A DNA stretch of 64,000 nt, taken from positions 7,688,001-7,752,000 of the forward strand of contig JAHCVI010000001.1 in NCBI GenBank assembly GCA_019096155.1. The letters run 5' to 3'. Positions 10,772-21,119 of this stretch are shown here, piece by piece. Each line of letters starts with the position of its first letter. Position 1 is the first letter of the stretch. Source of the stretch: Staphylotrichum longicolle (Eukaryota > Ascomycota > Sordariomycetes > Sordariales > Chaetomiaceae). A program made the translations under genes and the position numbers. Under the pieces are notes generated by a model. It did no database searches. It had not been told where the DNA came from and worked only from the letters and a program-made list of their open reading frames with translations.

Positions 10772-12278
10772 CGCTTTCCATAGCGGTATCCTCTGGCTGG
10801 GTGGTTGGCTGGGTGGTCGGCTGAGTAGTCGGCTGGGTAGTCGGCTGGGTAGTCGGCTGGGTAGTCGGCTGGTAGTCGCCTGGGTAGTCGGCTGGGTAGG
10901 GCCAAAGGTGATTCGGCCCTGTAAGGGGTCCCTGCCGGCCACTGAGGTCAGTGGTTGCCAACCTCTCTGTAGCCGGGGCCTCTTTGCCCCAACCCTCTGA
11001 AAGCCCTCTTCGTCTTCCTGTGGCTGGGGTCTGTGGAAGGTAAAAACTGGCCCTGGCTGGGTAGTGGGTGGTTCGAAGGCTCGGGGTCGGTGGTGGTAGG
11101 CTTCGCGGGCCTCTTCCTTGGCTTTGATCTTCTGTGGGCACTCCTTGGCCCAGGTAGGGTGCCCTCCACTACAACTAGGGCACTTACAGGGCACTTGGCC
11201 ACTGTAAGTAGGGCAAAGAGCCTCTGCGGCCTTGCCCTCCCCGTGGGTCCCGGTACTACACCTGCCACATAGGGCCTCCTTTCGGCAGTACCGCTGTATA
11301 TGGCCCCATTTCCAACACTTGAAGCACTGCTTTGGCTCCAAGGCAGCCCAGTAAGGCTCGCAGTCCAGGATCTGGGCGTTCCAAATCACACCCTGATCAC
11401 AGGCCTTGCGGGCCTTTCCTGGCTTTCTAAGGTAACTAATACAGTGGCTCTGGTGAACCCTGGGTTAGTAGGAAGCCGGAATTTGACCTGGTCAATGGAC
11501 CGAAGGCCTATGGCCGCACCGAAGGCTTCCTCTATAGTGCCTTGTAAATCGGCCTTGCATAGGCCTTTCACAAGGACTGCAAAGGTTCTGCAGGCCTCCT
11601 TGGCTTGGTCGCCGAAGGCCTGCTGTAGCCACTGGTTGTTCTTCGTATGCTAGTCCTTAGTAGTGGGGTCACTGAACGTAACCACTGTATCACCACTAGG
11701 TAGCTTTCGGGCTGCAATGGCTCCCTTCTTGGCCGAGGCTTGGTTGACTGCCTGGACGATTTCGACGGGGGTTCGTTTGGCTAGGTCGGCTGGCAGGTTG
11801 GCTCCCTGGACTAGGATCTCACGGTTGATCCTATGAGGGATGGCCTTCGTGGGCTGGGGGGGCTGTGTGGGCTGGATCAGTGGTGCCGAAGCTGTGGCAG
11901 CCACTGTAGCCTACGACTGGCCCTGGGCGACTCGCTGAGTAAGGCCCTGATTAGGGCTTACAGCGGCTCGAACAGCCTCTGTAACTACCTTCTGCAGGTG
12001 GGTTACAGTGACCACTTCAGTGGGTTGCAGTGGGTGGTTCGTCTGCTGCAGGGTCGTAAACAGGGTATAGACCTTCTTTGCAAGGCCCCGGGCTATACCC
12101 TGCTGTTCGGCTGGCACTAAGGCCACCAAGCCGTCGAGGAGCCCTCTGCAGGACTCCTTTCCAGGCCGTGAGGTGGCTCTGGGGCCTCTGTAGGCTTGGG
12201 TAGGTGCCGGGCAGGGCGTTGAAGTAGGCCCATAACTGGGAGGTTATGGGTGCTAGAAGCAAGGCCAGTAGTCGCCAT
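10761..12278 (-). pseudogene. LINE B1 ORF1: Gag-like RNA-binding protein with CCHC knuckles (broken)
   Basis: ORF1 of non-LTR elements encodes a nucleic-acid-binding protein that packages the element RNA. From the ATG at 12278 the frame shows MATTGLASSTHN, then in-frame TAG stops after QGQS and after DPTTKD, then a Cys-rich block with CFKCWKWGHIQRYC, CGRC and CPSCSGGHPTWAKEC, matching consecutive CCHC knuckles. The C-terminal part is a Gln-Pro-Thr-Thr repeat coded by a 12-bp minisatellite. A one-base deletion in that repeat shifts this copy so that it runs into ORF2; in B2 the frame there reaches its natural end, ESDEN. The natural TAA lies at 10761-10763. Confidence 0.85.
10790..10905 (-). 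repeat. 12-bp coding minisatellite (QPTT repeat) near the end of LINE ORF1
   Basis: About nine imperfect copies of ctgggtagtcgg (plus-strand reading) encode repeated Gln-Pro-Thr-Thr. The same array occurs in copies B2 (about 24530-24635) and B3 (about 38340-38440) with different small indels, so it is variable between copies. Confidence 0.85.
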
Positions 12279-12675
12279 TGTTATTTTTGAGGGTTTTATC
12301 GATTTTAACGTTTTTAGATTTTCAGGGGGTAATTGTTGTTATTGATAGTCGTTGGCCGGGCAACCGAAAGGGGTGTAAACAATGAAAAAAGTGGATCCAA
12401 AAAGTGGGGAAAAGTGGGTCGACGACGAGGTGGGTGGCGATATAGGAGTGGTGATGTCAGTGGCGATGTGGTGGCGAAGTCGTGAGGATTTCTTCGACCG
12501 TGGACGCCGCGAAGGCTCTCCCAATTCCTACACCTCCTGCGGCACCAGCGGCGCGCGCGCGCGGCTGCAACAGGTGTGGGTAGATAGAGCTTTTCGAGAG
12601 CTTTCCAACGGTACTATTTTTGGGCCGATTGGACCACTGTCCGTGGTAGGGTCGGCGAAGCAAAAAAGAAGAAAG

Positions 12676-14585
12676 TTTTTAGCTACTATAGATCTTTCTA
12701 AGTTTACAATAGTAATAGAAAAGGTAGCTTTAGATTAAACGAAAAATAAGTTCTAGTAGCTACTATAGAAGAAGGGGCTAATATAAACCTTCTCGCTATA
12801 GACTATTTTATTACTAAGTTTTAGAGAAGTTAAGTAAGCTTTTAGATATTAGCTATTAGACTAACGAGCTATTTGTAAACGTCGCTATATATTTTAGCGT
12901 TTAGGAGACTACCTAAGCTAGGGGTAGGTTAGAGATAGGGTAAAGGAGGAAGAAGACTTCTTAGGATTTTAAGAAGGTTAGGAAGGTAGTAAGGAGTCGT
13001 TGGAGGAATTAATAGTAAGCGAGGAGGAGTAAGGGATAATAATAATAATAGCTTAGTAGACTTAAAATAACCTAAATTATTTCCTCTTTAATAATTTAAA
13101 TAAAATATAACTATAATTATACCTTAGTTGCTTTCTTTCCGCATACTTTAGCCTTATAATAGTAATTACGGGTCCTTTATCAAGATAAATTTATAGTTCC
13201 TAATATTATCTCTTATTAGAAAACCTACCTATTAATTAAATAATACCTATTGCCTATAAGACTTTAATATCTAAGAATAGCTTCTACCTCCTAGTATTCC
13301 CCTTTTATATTAACGTCTATACGTTCGTATAGCTTTTAAACGTCTACTAGTATATTATAGAAAGGTTCTAGGAGGGAGATATAGAATATATTGTAAATTC
13401 GATATCGTTATAGAAGATTAAATTGATAGGCATCTTTTTTAATTTCCCTAATAATTCGAAAGGGCCTAATATATTATCGGCTAGTTTATTACTTAGTCGG
13501 TACTTTAGATATTTGATTGATAATAAGACCTAGTTATTTTTATAGAAGATATAGTAAATTCGTAAATAGTTCGACTATCTCTTGTAGGATTCGTTAGCGT
13601 TTTAAAGACGTTACTTAGCAATTACTCTAACTTTAGTAAGATATAGCGCCTTTTTAGTAGTAGCCGGAGCTTAAATAGAGGTATCTAATAGCAGGTAGGT
13701 AGGATTTTAAAGGTAGAACCTATAAAAAGAATATAGGAGTTTAGTAAATAGTATATAGAGTTATTATAGATATATTTAGCGAGACGAAGGTAATATACCT
13801 AATCTATTTAGTTATAGCTATAGAAGCCTAAAGGTAATGTTTAAGAATCTAGTTTTAATTTCTATCTAGCTAAGTCTAAGGATAGTATATAGTATTAAAG
13901 TAGTAGTTAATTTCTAAAAGCGTATATAAAGTAGCCTAAAAGTTACTATAAAATAGGCTTCCTCGGTCTATAAATAAATAGAAGGTAATTTAAAGGGCTA
14001 GTAGATCTTATTAAAGAAGATTTTAGCGAAGTTACTAATAGTAAGCGTCTTAGTAATAGCGAGGTAGCGGATATACTTAGTAAACTTATCTATAATTATA
14101 AAGATTATATTATAGAGATAGTTAGTTTAGGGATTGAAAAAAGGCGGAAGCCTAGTAATAAAGTCGATAGTAATATCTACCTATAGGCTTATTAGGACTA
14201 GGAAAAGCTAGCAAGCTATATAGTTAGTAGTAGTAGGGCTTTTCTTATAATAAGTAGGTCTTATTGAAGATCTAGGCCTAGAGAGTAGTAGAAGGCTCTC
14301 TATATCTATTGCCTTATTATATAAGTTGTAAGATATATAGGGAGAGCTAGGTATATAGGGAATATACTCTATACTATCCTTTTACTTTTGATATAGCAGG
14401 AGAGTACTTTACGTATATTCTCTATTCGTTTTCTCGGGACTAGGATAAACCTCGTAAATAACTAATCTAGGTTTAGCGATAGACCTACTATCTTCGCCTT
14501 TTAGATAGTGTTTTAACCACTTATTTGTAGCTCTTCCTATAACTTCTATAGTAGTATATAGACTAGATCTTCTAGCCTATTATAG
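12676..14585 (-). mobile_element. RIP-degraded Ty3/Gypsy fragment: integrase and chromodomain (array unit 1)
   Basis: Very AT-rich DNA with dense TpA. Read on the minus strand, despite many stops, a run near 14170 gives DITIDFITRLPPFFNP and then IIDKFTKYIRYLA, the Gypsy integrase core with its first catalytic Asp. Near 13350 the frame resembles a chromodomain (EYQEVEAILRYQ and RYYLVN), the hallmark of chromoviruses. Protease, reverse transcriptase and RNase H are not seen. The element is dead. The same block recurs at 26399-28340 and 40220-42140. Confidence 0.75.
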
Positions 14586-15848
14586 AGATAGATAGATTTT
14601 TATATACCGATATGCCCAAAGGCGTGCTAGTCCTTCTACTTAGCTATATATAGAGAAAACTATACTATATAGGCCGGGTAAAAACCTCCGTCTACCCTTC
14701 TAAAGCTATAATACGAATCTAATATAATATAATAGAACGGAGGCCCTAGATTAGCCTCTAGGCCTAGCCTTCTACTATTTCTAGGTCTAGCCTTCTAGCT
14801 AGCCTATACTCTAGTAGTCGACTAGAGTCCATTAGCCAATCTAGAACCTACCAAATAAGCCGAATATTCCTAGAGACCCTCCGAAAAACAATCTATAGGT
14901 CCCTATATAACCGAATTCGCCTTTAATCCTATAGCCTCTCTAGTAATAAATCGGGGCACTATACTACCAAGTGCTCTACTATTTCCCTGCCCTATATAGG
15001 TATAGTAGGGAGTAGGCACCTATAGGACCTTTACCTAGAATAGATAGTCCCGTAGGCCAATATCCCCTATCTAGGCCTAGGCTAATAGGAGCTCTAGGCC
15101 TTTGTAAGGCCGTCGTACCTCTTTAGGGCTTTATCGGTAAAAAGGAAGGTTAGGGGGTCTTCGTCGGCTATCCTTTACTACTATAGCCCTCTATAGGCTA
15201 GCCCTATAGGCTAGCCCTCTATTAGCTTTATAATCCTCCTAACGGGCCTACTAAGCTAGTTCGACTACTTCGTTAATAGTCAACCTCTTATAGCTCTTTT
15301 TCCCTATTTTCTACCGCTAGCCGGCCTACTTACCTACTATAATAGTAGCCTTTTTAGTAGGTATAAGTCGCTATAGGTCCTATTGTAGCCTAGGGCTATA
15401 GCTCTTCTATTTTCTAAATCTAGATCTATTACAAGCCTCTATAATCAAGTAGTGGGGTAGTTCGTTCGACCTCTAGGCTAGGGCCAGCCCCTATTTATAG
15501 GGACTTCTACTATAGCCGGGCCTCGAAGTTGGCTAGCCGTTTATTGAAATAGAGGTCCAACGGGGTACCTAATTTATTTCTAAGTACCTACTAGGGGAGG
15601 TCTTATAAGCCTTTACTACTATACGAAGGCTTTAGTTCTAAGCCTTATTAGAGCCTTCGTAGGGCCTTATAGCCTACTTACCCCCTCTAGAGCTATTAGC
15701 TAGTGGAATGTAGAAGCCCTATAGCTATAGTACTATAGATATATTGGTATAGACCTCTCGAGGCCTTGGATAGGCTAGGGCCCTATTTTAGCTACAATCC
15801 TCGAAAGAGCAAAATCCTAGGTTTTTACCTGGGCAATATAGTTTCTAA
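14586..15848 (-). mobile_element. Heavily RIPed 3' fragment of the LINE (unit 1)
   Basis: Begins with a short GATA tail next to Gypsy DNA and matches the last 1.26 kb of LINE B1 (C-terminal part of ORF2), with many CpA sites changed to TpA on both strands. Its 5' truncation falls just upstream of the part encoding FNKRLADFEARLQ-like sequence, at a cctggcaat motif. Compared with the unit 2 and 3 copies it has several extra small deletions. Confidence 0.85.
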
Positions 15849-16226
15849 TGCCCCCCACCGCTACAGAGGCCGTGAGCAATGGCAAATTCGGTCACATAGG
15901 GACCTACAGACTGTTTTTCGGGGGGTCCCTGGGAATATTAGGCTTGTTCGGCAGGTTCTAGGTTGGCTAATGGACTCTGGTCGGCTACTAGAGTATAGGC
16001 TAGCTAGAAGGCTAGACCTAGAAATGGTAGAAGGCTAGGCCCAGAGGCTAACACAGCGCCTCCGTTCTATTGTATTGCATTGGATTCGCATTGTGGCTTC
16101 AGAAGGGGGGACGGAGGTTTTTACCCGGCCTATACGGTACGGTTTCCTCTGTACATAGCTAAGTAGAAGGACCGGCACGCCTTTGGGCATATCGGTGTAT
16201 GAAAATCTATCTATCTATCTATCTAT
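15849..16226 (+). mobile_element. Short unRIPed 3' fragment of the LINE with (TCTA)n tail (unit 1)
   Basis: This 5'-truncated copy of about 380 bp is on the opposite strand to the RIPed fragment it abuts. It retains the last 55 codons of ORF2 (WQIRSHRDLQTVF to LEMVEG, then TAG at 16036), the 3' untranslated region and five TCTA units at 16206-16226. It is almost free of RIP changes, so it inserted later than, or escaped, the RIP that hit its neighbours. Confidence 0.88.
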
Positions 16227-16600
16227 AGTAGCTACTCCTATTTATATATACTAAATACCTTAATATCACTATCTATTATATCTAGTAACTAGCTTTAAAA
16301 ATAACGTAGAACGAACGTATAACCTACTTCCTCTAAGCTTAGGCAAAACCCTATAATCTTATCTTTACTATAAGTTTTAATACAAAGAGTAGTATCGAGG
16401 GTATATATCAACTAGTTTCTAAAGTCGATAGTAATTTCCTTTAACTCCTTTAACTATCGGCTCGTTAATAGTATATAAAAAGCTAAGACTAAGTAATTTA
16501 TAGTCTTACTAGCGGTAGGAAATTTAATACTATTGTAAGCTACTATAAACCTCTTAGTATATAGGATAATAAAAGGATAAATCTATCTTTCGTTAACGTA
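16227..16600 (-). mobile_element. RIP-degraded Gypsy-like fragment, probably gag (unit 1)
   Basis: AT-rich DNA with no intact frame. On the minus strand, fragments such as DRFILLLSYI and NFLPLVRL look like a decayed gag. The assignment is weaker than for the integrase part. It is interrupted at TA (16599-16600) by the pogo-like element and continues at 18450. Confidence 0.45.
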
Positions 16601-18449
16601 GTCCACATGCGAAAGTCCCACACGGCGAAAGTCCCACGAAATCATACCATCGCAACAAAAATCCACATTAATTCTACTTAGCTAGCTCAAAACAAATAAA
16701 ACTACTCGGAATCGTCTTCCTCAGACGTTTCTACAACTATCTGACATGTACGCGCATTGTGGCCTGGTTCGCCGCAGTTGCCACAACGCCGCGCACGCGT
16801 CTCGACCCTTGGCTTCCGACCACTACCCGCCTGTGTTTCCTCCTTGATCTGCACCTCAACGTCTCTCTCTCCCTGTAAATCCTGTGCGTTCTGTACAGAA
16901 AGCGATCCTCCTTTTCGGAGCCGTTGTTTCTTAGCTCTCCGACGCTTGCTAAGTGCCTCATTTGCTGCTCGGAGGCTCTGGATCTCTGCCTTCAACAATG
17001 CCAACTGATGCATGACCCTAGACGTCCCTTTCGCAAACATATCGACCGCCCTCAAAATCTCAGTTGGAGAGCTATTTTGATGCCGAGCAATTCGATTTCT
17101 TAATGAGGGTGGACTGCGAGGAGGCTTCGATTGGTTGTTCGGGGTCTTGGAAACCCAGGCGTGCGCACTACCGGGCCGCGAGTTCGAGGGCGTTGGCGTC
17201 TTTAGACGGATGTCGAGCTGGGAGATCACCTTCTCGGGGTCAAAAGGAACAATTCCAGCACCTCGAAAACCTCCTTGAATATTTTCGGGGGTTAGGGCGG
17301 CCTGGAAAGCAGCGTAGAACGCGGGGAAGAAGTCCTCCTTGGTGATGTGGTAATAGTTGCCCGCATCATCCCCTCGATCTGCTTGCCGTATGCCGTCTTG
17401 AGCGGGCTAAAACATCCAACATCGAGCGGCTGGAGAATGTGAGACGAGTGGGGAGGTATGTAGAGCGTAATGATATTGTTCTCCTTGTAGTAGAGCTCGA
17501 AGTCGGTCGAGTGGTGGCTGTCGTGGCCGTCGAGGATAAGGAGGCGATGAACCCCGACTGTTCGAGCTTTGGTATGCTTGTCGAAGTGCTGAATCCATTC
17601 TAGGCCTCTCTCGTTGGTTGTCCAACCGTTTTCGGATGTCGCAATGACCCAGTCGTTCGGCAATGGGCTGTTCTCGTACCAAGAGGAGAGGTGATACCTG
17701 CCCTTGACGATGATAAACGGCGGGATCGCCCAGCCAGTCGCATTGACGCCCTGAATCACCGTTGCCCATTCACGATTGCCAGGCTGCTTCAACTTTGCCC
17801 TGCCACGCCGTTCGGAGCTTGTAACAACCATTGCAGTCGAGATGACGCCCATCTGAAACCCGGTCTCGTCGAAGTTGTAGATGTCGGCCTCCTGGATGCC
17901 GTACTTCGCGATTGTGTTCCGCACAAGCGCAAACCAACCGCGAATAATCTCCGGATCTTCGCATTGGGCCCTCTGGTAGTCGTATTTCCGATTGAAACGC
18001 GTGGTGAGCTCCGGGTGCCGTTTGACGAAGGTTGAAGCCCAATTGACTCCGACGCGTCGCGCGTCGCGTTCGGCAAGTAGTCGGTTGGCCATATCTTCCA
18101 CACTAGACAAGCGGGGAGGAAATCCTTTAGAATCTAGGTCGAGGATATACTGAACAATGACCGATTCCTCTAGGTCAGTTAGTTTCCGTGAGTTGGCTGG
18201 AATGTCGCGTCGCGATTGCTGACCGCGTCGACGTCGACTGAGCTTCTCGTGATTAACGGAATAGATCTTTGCTGCAGCTCTTAGGCTTAGCTTTGGGTCA
18301 TTTTCTATTGCCTGGAGGGCCAAGTGCACTCGGGTTTCGTCGTTTTGTTGAGGCATATCGCGTTGCAAAGGAAAGCCTAAAAGAAGGTAGAAGACGTGGA
18401 GGTGCAATGTTGTGGGACTTTCGCCCGTGTGGGACTTTCGCATGTGGAC
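16601..18449 (-). mobile_element. Pogo/Fot1-type DNA transposon, copy 1
   Basis: A 1849-bp element with terminal inverted repeats of about 38 bp starting gtccacatgcgaaagtccca and flanked by TA target duplications (16599-16600 and 18450-18451). Each terminal repeat contains two direct copies of gcgaaagtcccac with a 16-bp period (16609-16621 and 16625-16637 at the left end), likely transposase-binding sites. It lies inside RIPed Gypsy DNA but is itself GC-balanced and not RIPed. Confidence 0.95.
16702..18356 (-). pseudogene. Pogo-like DDE transposase, copy 1 (frameshifted)
   Basis: This cut-and-paste transposase starts at the ATG at 18356 (MPQQNDETRVHLAL); an upstream in-frame ATG lies in the terminal repeat and is unlikely. 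An N-terminal helix-turn-helix region is followed by a CENP-B/Tc5-type DNA-binding part (VNWASTFVKRHPELTTRFN). The catalytic triad is visible in YNFDETGFQMG, LILDGHDSHH and HILQPLDVGCFSPLK. The C-terminal part has a coiled-coil-like stretch and a CCHC knuckle, CGNCGEPGHNARTC, ending in an acidic tail. Frameshifts lie around 17229-17340, in runs such as ggggg and gggg where copy 2 has one base less. The catalytic half is intact here, the C-terminal half is intact in copy 2. Confidence 0.9.
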
Positions 18450-18451
18450 TA

Positions 18452-19018
18452 CGTTAATAGGTAAATAGTATATAAATAGTAAACTAAACTTATAGGAGGA
18501 TATAGATAGGAACCCTCCGTATAAGACTTATAACAATAGCTGGCTTATTAATTATAGCAATCTAAGAGATTGTTAAGTTTCCCCTTTTAATACTCTAAAC
18601 TATATAACAAAGTAGTTCGAGCAACTACTAATAGTTAATAAATAACTACTATTACCCTACTAAAGCTATACTTATATAATAATATAACGTGATCCGCTAG
18701 TTAAAGAGACTAGGTTAAGAATAGAAGGCTAAAGCAGAAGGTCGGTAGGTAATATAGATAGAACCTCTAAGGGAATACTACTACTAGATAGCTTAGGAGT
18801 AATATCTTTGCTACTAGTTCTACTACTATTAGTTCTATTACTACTACTAGCGCTACTACTACTAGTATTACTACTATTACCTAAATTATTATTATTCTCT
18901 TTAGTATAAGGCTTCTTTTTCTATAATTATAGTAAGTAGTGCCTAAGTAAAATATAAATAACTATTTATATCTATAATGTACTTTATAAGCGAATGGTTA
19001 GTATAAACGAATGGAGAC
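18452..19018 (-). mobile_element. RIP-degraded Gypsy-like fragment, probable 5' leader and start of gag (unit 1)
   Basis: AT-rich, stop-filled DNA. On the minus strand a Ser/Asn-rich stretch from repeated AGTAGT/AATAGT triplets near 18790-18890 could be a low-complexity gag N-terminus. The assignment comes mainly from continuity across the pogo-like insertion; I could not identify a long terminal repeat. Confidence 0.4.
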
Positions 19019-20939
19019 CTTTCTTCTTTTTTGCTTCGCCGACCCTACCACGGAAAGTGGTCCAATCGGCTTAAAAATAGTACCATTGGAAAGCTCTCGA
19101 AAAGCTCTATCTACCTACACCTGTTGCAGCCGTGCACGCGCCGTTGCGTAGCTACAGGAGGTGTAGGAATTAGGAGAGCCTTCGCGGCGACTACGGTCGA
19201 AAAACCCCTTACTGACTTCGCCACCACAAGACCACTAACGTCACCACTCCCACATCGCTACCCACCTCGTCGTCGACCTACTTTTCTCTACTTTTTGATC
19301 TACTTTTCCCATTGTTTAAGCCCCTTTTCGTTGCCCAGCCAACGACTATCAATAATAACAACTCCTGAAAAACAAAAAATGTCAAAATCGATAAAACTGT
19401 TAAAAATAATAATGGCGACTACTGGCCTTGCTTCTAGTACCTATAACTACCTAGTTACGGGCCTACTTTAGCGCCCTGCCCGGCACTTGTCTAAGCCTAT
19501 AGAGGCCCCTAGAGCTACCTTACGGCCTGGAAAGGAGTCCTGTAGAGGGCTCCTCGACGGTTTGGTAGCCTTAATACTAGCCGAATAGTAGGGTATAGCC
19601 CGGGGCCTTGCAAAGGAGGTCTATACCCTGTTCACTATACTATAGTAGAACCAACTACTATAACCTACTAAAGTCGTTACTATAACCTACCTATAGAAGG
19701 TAGTTATAGAAGCTATTCGAGCCGCTATAGGCCCTAATTAGGGCCCTACCTAACGAGTCGCCTAGGGCTAGTCGTAGGCTATAGTAGCTGCTATAGCTTC
19801 GGTACCACTGAACTAGCCTATATAGTCCCCCTAGCCTACGAAGGCCATCCCCTATAGGATCAACCGTAAGATCCTAGTCTGGGGAATCAACCTGCTAGCC
19901 GACCTAGCCAAACGAACCCCTATCGAAATCGTCTAGGTAGTTAACTAAGCCTCGGCTAAGAAGGGAGCCATTATAGCCTGAAAGCTACCTAGTAGTGATA
20001 TAGTGGTTACATTTAGTGACCCTACTACTAAAGACTAGTATACGAAGAACAACTAGTAGCTGTAATAGACCTTTGGTAACGAAGCTAAAGAGGCCTATAG
20101 AACCTTTATAGTCCTTGTAAAAGGCCTATACAAGGCCGATTTATAAGGTATTATAGAGGAAGCCTTTAATATGGCTATAGCCTTCGGTCTATTAACTAAG
20201 TCAAATTCCAGCTCCCTATTAACCTAGGGTTTACCAAAGCTACTATATTAGTTACCTTAGAAAGCTAGAAAGAGGCCCGTAAGGCCTGTGATTAGGGTGT
20301 AATTTGGAATGCCTAGATCCTAGACTGCGAGCCCTACTAGGCTACCTTAGAGCCAAAGTAGTACTTTAAGTATTAGAAATAGGGCTATATATAGTAGTAC
20401 TGCCGAAAGGAGGCCCTATATAGCAGGTATAGTAGTGAGGCCTATAGGGAGGGCAAGGCTATAGAGGCTCTTTGCCTTATTAATAGTGGCCAAGTGCCCT
20501 ATAAGTGCCCTAGTTGTGGTAGAGGGCACTCTACCTGGGCCAAGGAGTGCCTATAGAAGATTAAAGCTAAGGAAGAGGCCCACGAGGCCTACTACTACCA
20601 GCCCCGAGCCTTCGAACTACCTACTACCCGACTATAGACTAGCCTACTAGGGCTAGTATTTACCTTCTAAAGACCCTAGCTACAAGAGGATAAAGAGGGC
20701 TTTTAGAGGGTTAGGGCAAAGAGGCCCCGGCTATAAAGAGGTTGGCAACCACTAACTTTAGTAGCCGGCAGGGACCCTTTATAGGGCCAGATCACCTTTG
20801 GCCCTGCCCAACCACACTACCTAGCCTACTACCTAGCCTACAACCTAGCCAACCACCTAGCTAACTACCTAGCTAGAGGATACTACTATAGAAAGCGATG
20901 AAAATTAAGATCCTACTCTAGAATACCGAAGGCAATAAG
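19019..20939 (+). mobile_element. Heavily RIPed 5' part of the LINE (unit 1/2 boundary)
   Basis: Matches the first 1.9 kb of the LINE: 5' untranslated region, ORF1 from the ATG at 19411 (MATTGLASSTYN) through the knuckle region and the QPTT array to the first bases of ORF2 near 20899. It is full of TAG and TAA stops at former CAG, CAA and TGG codons, the two-strand signature of RIP. It ends at gcaataag where the tail of B2 starts, further into the element than LINE A ends. Confidence 0.88.
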
Positions 20940-21119
20940 ATAGATAGATAGATTTTCATACACCGATATACCCGAGGGCGTGCCGGTCCTTCTACTTAGC
21001 TATATATAGAGGAAACCGTACCGTATAGGCCGGGTAAAAACCTCTGTCCCCCCTTCTGAAGCCACAATGCGAATCCAATGCAATACAATAGAACGGAGGC
21101 GCTGTGTTAGCCTCTGGGC

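Larger units (their letters stand above)
7158..12675 (-). mobile_element. LINE copy B1: near full-length Tad1-like non-LTR retrotransposon
   Basis: About 5.5 kb on the minus strand, from a conserved 5' end at 12675 to a 3' tail of tandem TCTA (read as GATA on the plus strand) at 7158-7180. Order on the minus strand: 5' untranslated region, ORF1 with CCHC zinc knuckles, ORF2 with an APE-type endonuclease, reverse transcriptase and a C-terminal Cys/His region. Long terminal repeats are absent. Both ORFs carry stops and frameshifts, so the copy is inactive as written. Its 3' third is less TpA-rich than the same part of copies B2 and B3. Left flank is LINE copy A; right flank is Gypsy-derived DNA, so no target-site duplication can be identified. 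Confidence 0.92.

Noticed and set aside
10790..10905. CRISPR-like regular repeats
   Set aside because: The 12-bp units are contiguous with no spacers and lie in a LINE coding frame.
7347..12278. Recoding of TAG as a sense codon in the LINE
   Set aside because: TAG positions vary between copies, with CAG or TGG in their place, and accompany other CpA to TpA changes; RIP explains them. Flanking nuclear genes use the standard code.
12382..12738. A 118-codon plus-strand frame, repeated near 26105 and 39926
   Set aside because: It is antisense to the LINE 5' untranslated region and is conserved only because the LINE copies are. No domain is recognisable.
17292..18443. Upstream in-frame ATG at 18443 as the transposase start
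   Set aside because: It lies inside the terminal inverted repeat, and the conserved N-terminus begins at the ATG at 18356.
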